From: Lachnospiraceae bacterium
GTDB taxonomy: Bacteria > Bacillota > Clostridia > Lachnospirales > Lachnospiraceae
DNA length: 64,000 nucleotides
Reading direction: 5' to 3'
Assembly (NCBI GenBank): GCA_910575555.1
Contig: CAJTFX010000006.1
Coordinates: 125,509 to 189,508, forward strand
The position numbers and the translations under genes were made by a program. Shown here one piece after another: positions 61,281 to 64,000 of the stretch; positions within the stretch are counted from its first letter, which is position 1, and every line of letters starts with the position of its first letter. The notes under the pieces are model-generated. The model was not told the DNA's origin, did no database searches, and saw only the letters and a program-made list of their open reading frames with translations.

Positions 61281-62159
61281 ATGAAAGGAATTATTTTAGC
61301 CGGAGGTTCCGGAACCAGATTATACCCATTGACGAAAGCGATTTCCAAGCAGATTATGCCGGTGTATGACAAGCCGATGATTTATTATCCCCTGTCTACC
61401 CTGATGCTTGCGGGAATCCGTGAGATATTGATTATCTCCACTCCCAGAGATCTTCCGGTATTTGAAAATCTGTTGGGAGACGGCAGCCAGCTTGGCATGC
61501 GGTTTGCCTATGCCGTTCAGGAAGAACCCAGAGGACTTGCAGACGCATTTATTATCGGCGCAGAATTTATCGGCGAAGATGCGGTGGCGCTGGTGCTGGG
61601 CGATAATATTTTTTACGGTCAGAGCTTTTCCAGAGTATTGAAGGAAGCGGCAGACCGGACAGAAGGACGGCCGGGAGCCACAATTTTCGGGTATTATGTG
61701 AAGAATCCCAGAGAGTACGGCGTTGTGGAGTTTGATGAGGAAGGGACGGCCATTTCCATTGAGGAGAAGCCGGAGCATCCCAAATCCAACTATGCGGTGC
61801 CGGGGCTGTATTTCTATGATAATGACGTGGTGGAGATTGCCAGGAACGTGAAGCCCTCTGCCCGGGGAGAAATTGAGATCACCAGCGTGAATAATGAATA
61901 TCTGAAGCGGGGAACTCTCAAGGTGGAAACCTTAGGCCGCGGTTTTGCATGGCTGGATACCGGAAATCATGATATGCTGCTTGCGGCGGCGGATTTTGTA
62001 TCTGCCTTTCAGAAGCGTCAGGGATTGTATATTTCCTGCATTGAAGAGATTGCCTACAAACGGGGCTTTATTGATGTGGAGCAGCTGAAGAAGCTGGCGG
62101 AGCCTTTGTTAAAGACAGAGTATGGACAGTATTTGATGGATGTGGCGGCTGGATTATAG
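61281..62159 (+). CDS. rmlA: Glucose-1-phosphate thymidylyltransferase
   Basis: 292 residues; first step of dTDP-rhamnose synthesis (dTTP + glucose-1-P). The nucleotide loop [20 protein letters not shown] (residues 8-27), [22 protein letters not shown] and [10 protein letters not shown] are all typical. The start at 61281 has GGAGGAGG just upstream. It overlaps the frame before rmlC and forms an operon with it. It is 12 kb from rmlD-rmlB, so the pathway genes are split by the glycan genes. Confidence 0.97.
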   Translation: MKGIILAGGSGTRLYPLTKAISKQIMPVYDKPMIYYPLSTLMLAGIREILIISTPRDLPVFENLLGDGSQLGMRFAYAVQEEPRGLADAFIIGAEFIGEDAVALVLGDNIFYGQSFSRVLKEAADRTEGRPGATIFGYYVKNPREYGVVEFDEEGTAISIEEKPEHPKSNYAVPGLYFYDNDVVEIARNVKPSARGEIEITSVNNEYLKRGTLKVETLGRGFAWLDTGNHDMLLAAADFVSAFQKRQGLYISCIEEIAYKRGFIDVEQLKKLAEPLLKTEYGQYLMDVAAGL

Positions 62160-62172
62160 CATGGAGGATAAT

Positions 62173-62754
62173 ATGGGAAAGATTCAGGTAACAGACAATT
62201 GCAGCGGAATTCAGGGATTAAAAGTGATAGAGCCTGCGGTGTTCGGAGACGAGCGGGGTTATTTTATGGAGACATATAATTACAATGATTTTGCCCGGGC
62301 GGGGATAGACTGTACATTTGTGCAGGATAATCAGTCGGCTTCTAAGAAAGGGGTTTTAAGAGGGCTCCATTTCCAGATTAATTATCCCCAGGATAAACTG
62401 GTCCGGGTGGTAAACGGAGAAGTATTTGACGTTGCGGTGGATTTGCGGGAAGGCTCTGAGACCTTTGGCAAATGGTTTGGAGTGATACTTTCTGCCGAGA
62501 ATAAGAAGCAGTTTTTTATTCCCAAAGGATTTGCCCATGGATTTGTGGTATTGTCTGAATATGCAGAATTTTGTTATAAAGTGACAGATTTTTACCATCC
62601 CAACGATGAGGGGGGCCTGCTGTGGAAAGATCCTGAAATCGGCGTTCAGTGGCCCATGCCGGAGGGAATGACAGAGGATGATTTGATTCTTTCAGACAAA
62701 GATAAGGTCTGGGGAGGAATCGGAGAATATGTAAGCAGCCGGAGAGAAAAATAA
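62173..62754 (+). CDS. rmlC: dTDP-4-dehydrorhamnose 3,5-epimerase
   Basis: 193 residues, a cupin. DERGYFMETYN, the segment with the catalytic His (GVLRGLHFQ, about 62-70), the PKGFAHGFVVLS turn and the second catalytic region EFCYKVTDFY are present. The ATG at 62173 has GGAGG five bases before it; an ATG at 62161 holds the site itself. It completes the four-gene dTDP-rhamnose set in this window. Confidence 0.96.
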   Translation: MGKIQVTDNCSGIQGLKVIEPAVFGDERGYFMETYNYNDFARAGIDCTFVQDNQSASKKGVLRGLHFQINYPQDKLVRVVNGEVFDVAVDLREGSETFGKWFGVILSAENKKQFFIPKGFAHGFVVLSEYAEFCYKVTDFYHPNDEGGLLWKDPEIGVQWPMPEGMTEDDLILSDKDKVWGGIGEYVSSRREK

Positions 62755-62827
62755 GAGCTGCGTTGCGGGATCGCCGCAGGCAGTCCCGTGAGCAGACAGA
62801 GCCGGAAAGAAAGGTAGGATTTGCAGC

Positions 62828-64000
62828 ATGAAGAAAAGGATTTTAGCATTTTTCCTGGCGGGAATGATGGCATTTTCCATGGCTCCCACAGAAACGTTTG
62901 CAGCAGCCAACACAGAAGAGAACGGGAGGGCAGAGGGCCGTGTTTCTGATGCAGAGGACACTCTTTCAGACACAGAGCCTTTGAATGAGCTCTGGAATCA
63001 GCAGGAGGAACCGGAAAACGGCGGAAATGCCGCACAGACAGAGGAGGAGCAGGAATCAGAGGAACCTCTCTCTCTGGATGAACCGTCCATGGAAGAGGAT
63101 ATTCTGAAGAACTGGACGCCTCCCATGGGCGGCGTGGAGCAGCCTAAGGTGGTTGAGATATCGGAAGAGACAGCGGAATCTCTGGAGATTATAGAACCTC
63201 AGGAAACAGCAGACGGGACACTGGAATACCGTTCTTCTGTGCTTGGCTCCAAACAGTACGATTCTTCCTGGGATGTGTATTCCAGCAATTATATCTATAA
63301 CCGTCTGAATGAAAATGAGCGGAAACTCTGGGATGCATTGGATCTGGTTGCCAGGGGATATTTGCATGGAACCGAGAATGCGGTTAGAGTGGCGGTACAG
63401 GGAGAATATTATTATGCAGCGCAAAAGGGTGTATCTTTTACTTTCATGGGCGTGACCTATGACAGAGCGGCAGATCTGTTTACCATGTTTTCCTATTCCA
63501 ATCCTCAATATTATTTTATAGGAAACGGTTTTCTGTCCAATGGCAGTTCAATGTTCCCCATGATTTACGACGGCTTTGCCAACGGGGCCACAAGAGCGGC
63601 GGAGACTGCCAAGGTGAAGGCTCAGATTGACGCCATGGAAGCCCAGATTGCAGCGGGAACCACAGAGGTGGAGAAAGCCAGAATTGCCCATGACTTAATC
63701 TGTAAGAAAATAAAGTATGATCATGATTATATGAAGCCTGTATCAAAGACCCCTTACCATCAGACGGCTTACAGTGTATTTTGTGATGATTATACAGTAT
63801 GCGCAGGGTACACGAAGGCCTTTACCATTTTGATGAATGGAGCCGGAGTGGATACCTTAAGCGTAACCAGTAAAGAACATGCCTGGAATATGATTTGCAT
63901 CAACGATTCCTGGTATAATATAGATCTTACCTGGGATGATCTGGACGGGCAGTACGATATGGAAGTGATGTATGGTTATTTTAACCGCAGCACAGCAATG
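62828..64000 (+). CDS. Secreted transglutaminase-like protein (3' end outside window)
   Basis: The frame stays open to the window edge (391 codons seen). A signal peptide (KRILAFFLAGMMAFSMAPTE, then TFAA) leads into a Glu-rich, poorly ordered region (about 25-115) and then a transglutaminase-like/protease fold. The catalytic triad is visible: Cys325 in TVCAGYTKAF, His351 in SKEHAWNM and Asp366 in YNIDLTWDD. Such proteins in clostridia cut or cross-link peptides at the cell surface. It follows rmlC by 73 bp; AGG nine bases before the ATG is a modest ribosome site. A C-terminal anchor, if any, lies outside the window. Confidence 0.87.
   Translation, partial: MKKRILAFFLAGMMAFSMAPTETFAAANTEENGRAEGRVSDAEDTLSDTEPLNELWNQQEEPENGGNAAQTEEEQESEEPLSLDEPSMEEDILKNWTPPMGGVEQPKVVEISEETAESLEIIEPQETADGTLEYRSSVLGSKQYDSSWDVYSSNYIYNRLNENERKLWDALDLVARGYLHGTENAVRVAVQGEYYYAAQKGVSFTFMGVTYDRAADLFTMFSYSNPQYYFIGNGFLSNGSSMFPMIYDGFANGATRAAETAKVKAQIDAMEAQIAAGTTEVEKARIAHDLICKKIKYDHDYMKPVSKTPYHQTAYSVFCDDYTVCAGYTKAFTILMNGAGVDTLSVTSKEHAWNMICINDSWYNIDLTWDDLDGQYDMEVMYGYFNRSTAM

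Overview
The window reads as a Gram-positive clostridial chromosome, most likely a motile, rod-shaped member of the Lachnospiraceae; the genus cannot be fixed from sequence alone. Pointers are strong AGGAGG-type ribosome sites, several TTG/GTG starts, an S-box (SAM-I) leader on metK, the gene orders cdaA-cdaR-glmM, mbl-flagellar rod genes and comFC-yvyF, a long-form HPF, GlpP, and cell-wall rather than outer-membrane envelope genes. No rRNA, tRNA or CRISPR array was seen.

Layout. 1-5 kb: tail of a chemoreceptor, then a minus-strand pair for lipid-linked glycosylation, in which a YfhO-type membrane protein is fused to a GtrA-type protein and followed by a GT2 glycosyltransferase. 5-11 kb: a two-component system, a GreA-like factor, a CsoR-type metal regulator, GlpP, twin XRE regulators with dyad operators, and an SDR reductase. 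11-18 kb: hpf and peptidoglycan genes ddl, murF and murA, with plsC and a small PrcB-like protein; murA has a long leader carrying a repeated element. 17.5-24.5 kb: a tandem-repeat and long inverted-repeat region, an HD-GYP protein, a deletion-fused oxidoreductase/isomerase pseudogene pair, SAM-I riboswitch plus metK, a flavodoxin, DUF1905, TauE/SafE and MarR genes.

24.6-31.4 kb: an accessory patch holds a truncated duplicate of the uvrB 5' end, a shortened RhuM gene and short direct repeats, followed by intact uvrB (with an SOS box) and uvrA. 31.7-40.1 kb: mbl, two flagellar rod proteins, a FlgJ-like rod-binding protein, recD2, and a three-gene ABC importer. 40.4-47.3 kb: comFC, yvyF, two uncharacterised membrane proteins, cdaA-cdaR-glmM (c-di-AMP and glucosamine-1-P synthesis), and an HPr.

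47.3-64 kb is a surface-polysaccharide locus: all four dTDP-rhamnose genes (rmlD, rmlB, later rmlA, rmlC), five GT2 glycosyltransferases, a Wzx-type flippase, a large unknown membrane protein, a secreted InlB-repeat protein with a clan-A glycosidase-like domain, and a secreted transglutaminase-like protein cut by the window end. The parts fit one job: make dTDP-rhamnose, build a rhamnose-containing glycan on a lipid, flip it, and process or anchor it outside.

The most unusual signals are (1) a 62-bp element, 59/62 identical in two places 42 kb apart, each in the leader of an envelope gene (murA and the glycosidase-like gene) and each holding the same short open frame; (2) a small family of palindromic GATAC...GTATC elements beside a 46-48 bp tandem repeat; (3) the uvrB 5' duplication around a RhuM fragment; (4) the YfhO-GtrA fusion with a preserved internal ribosome site.
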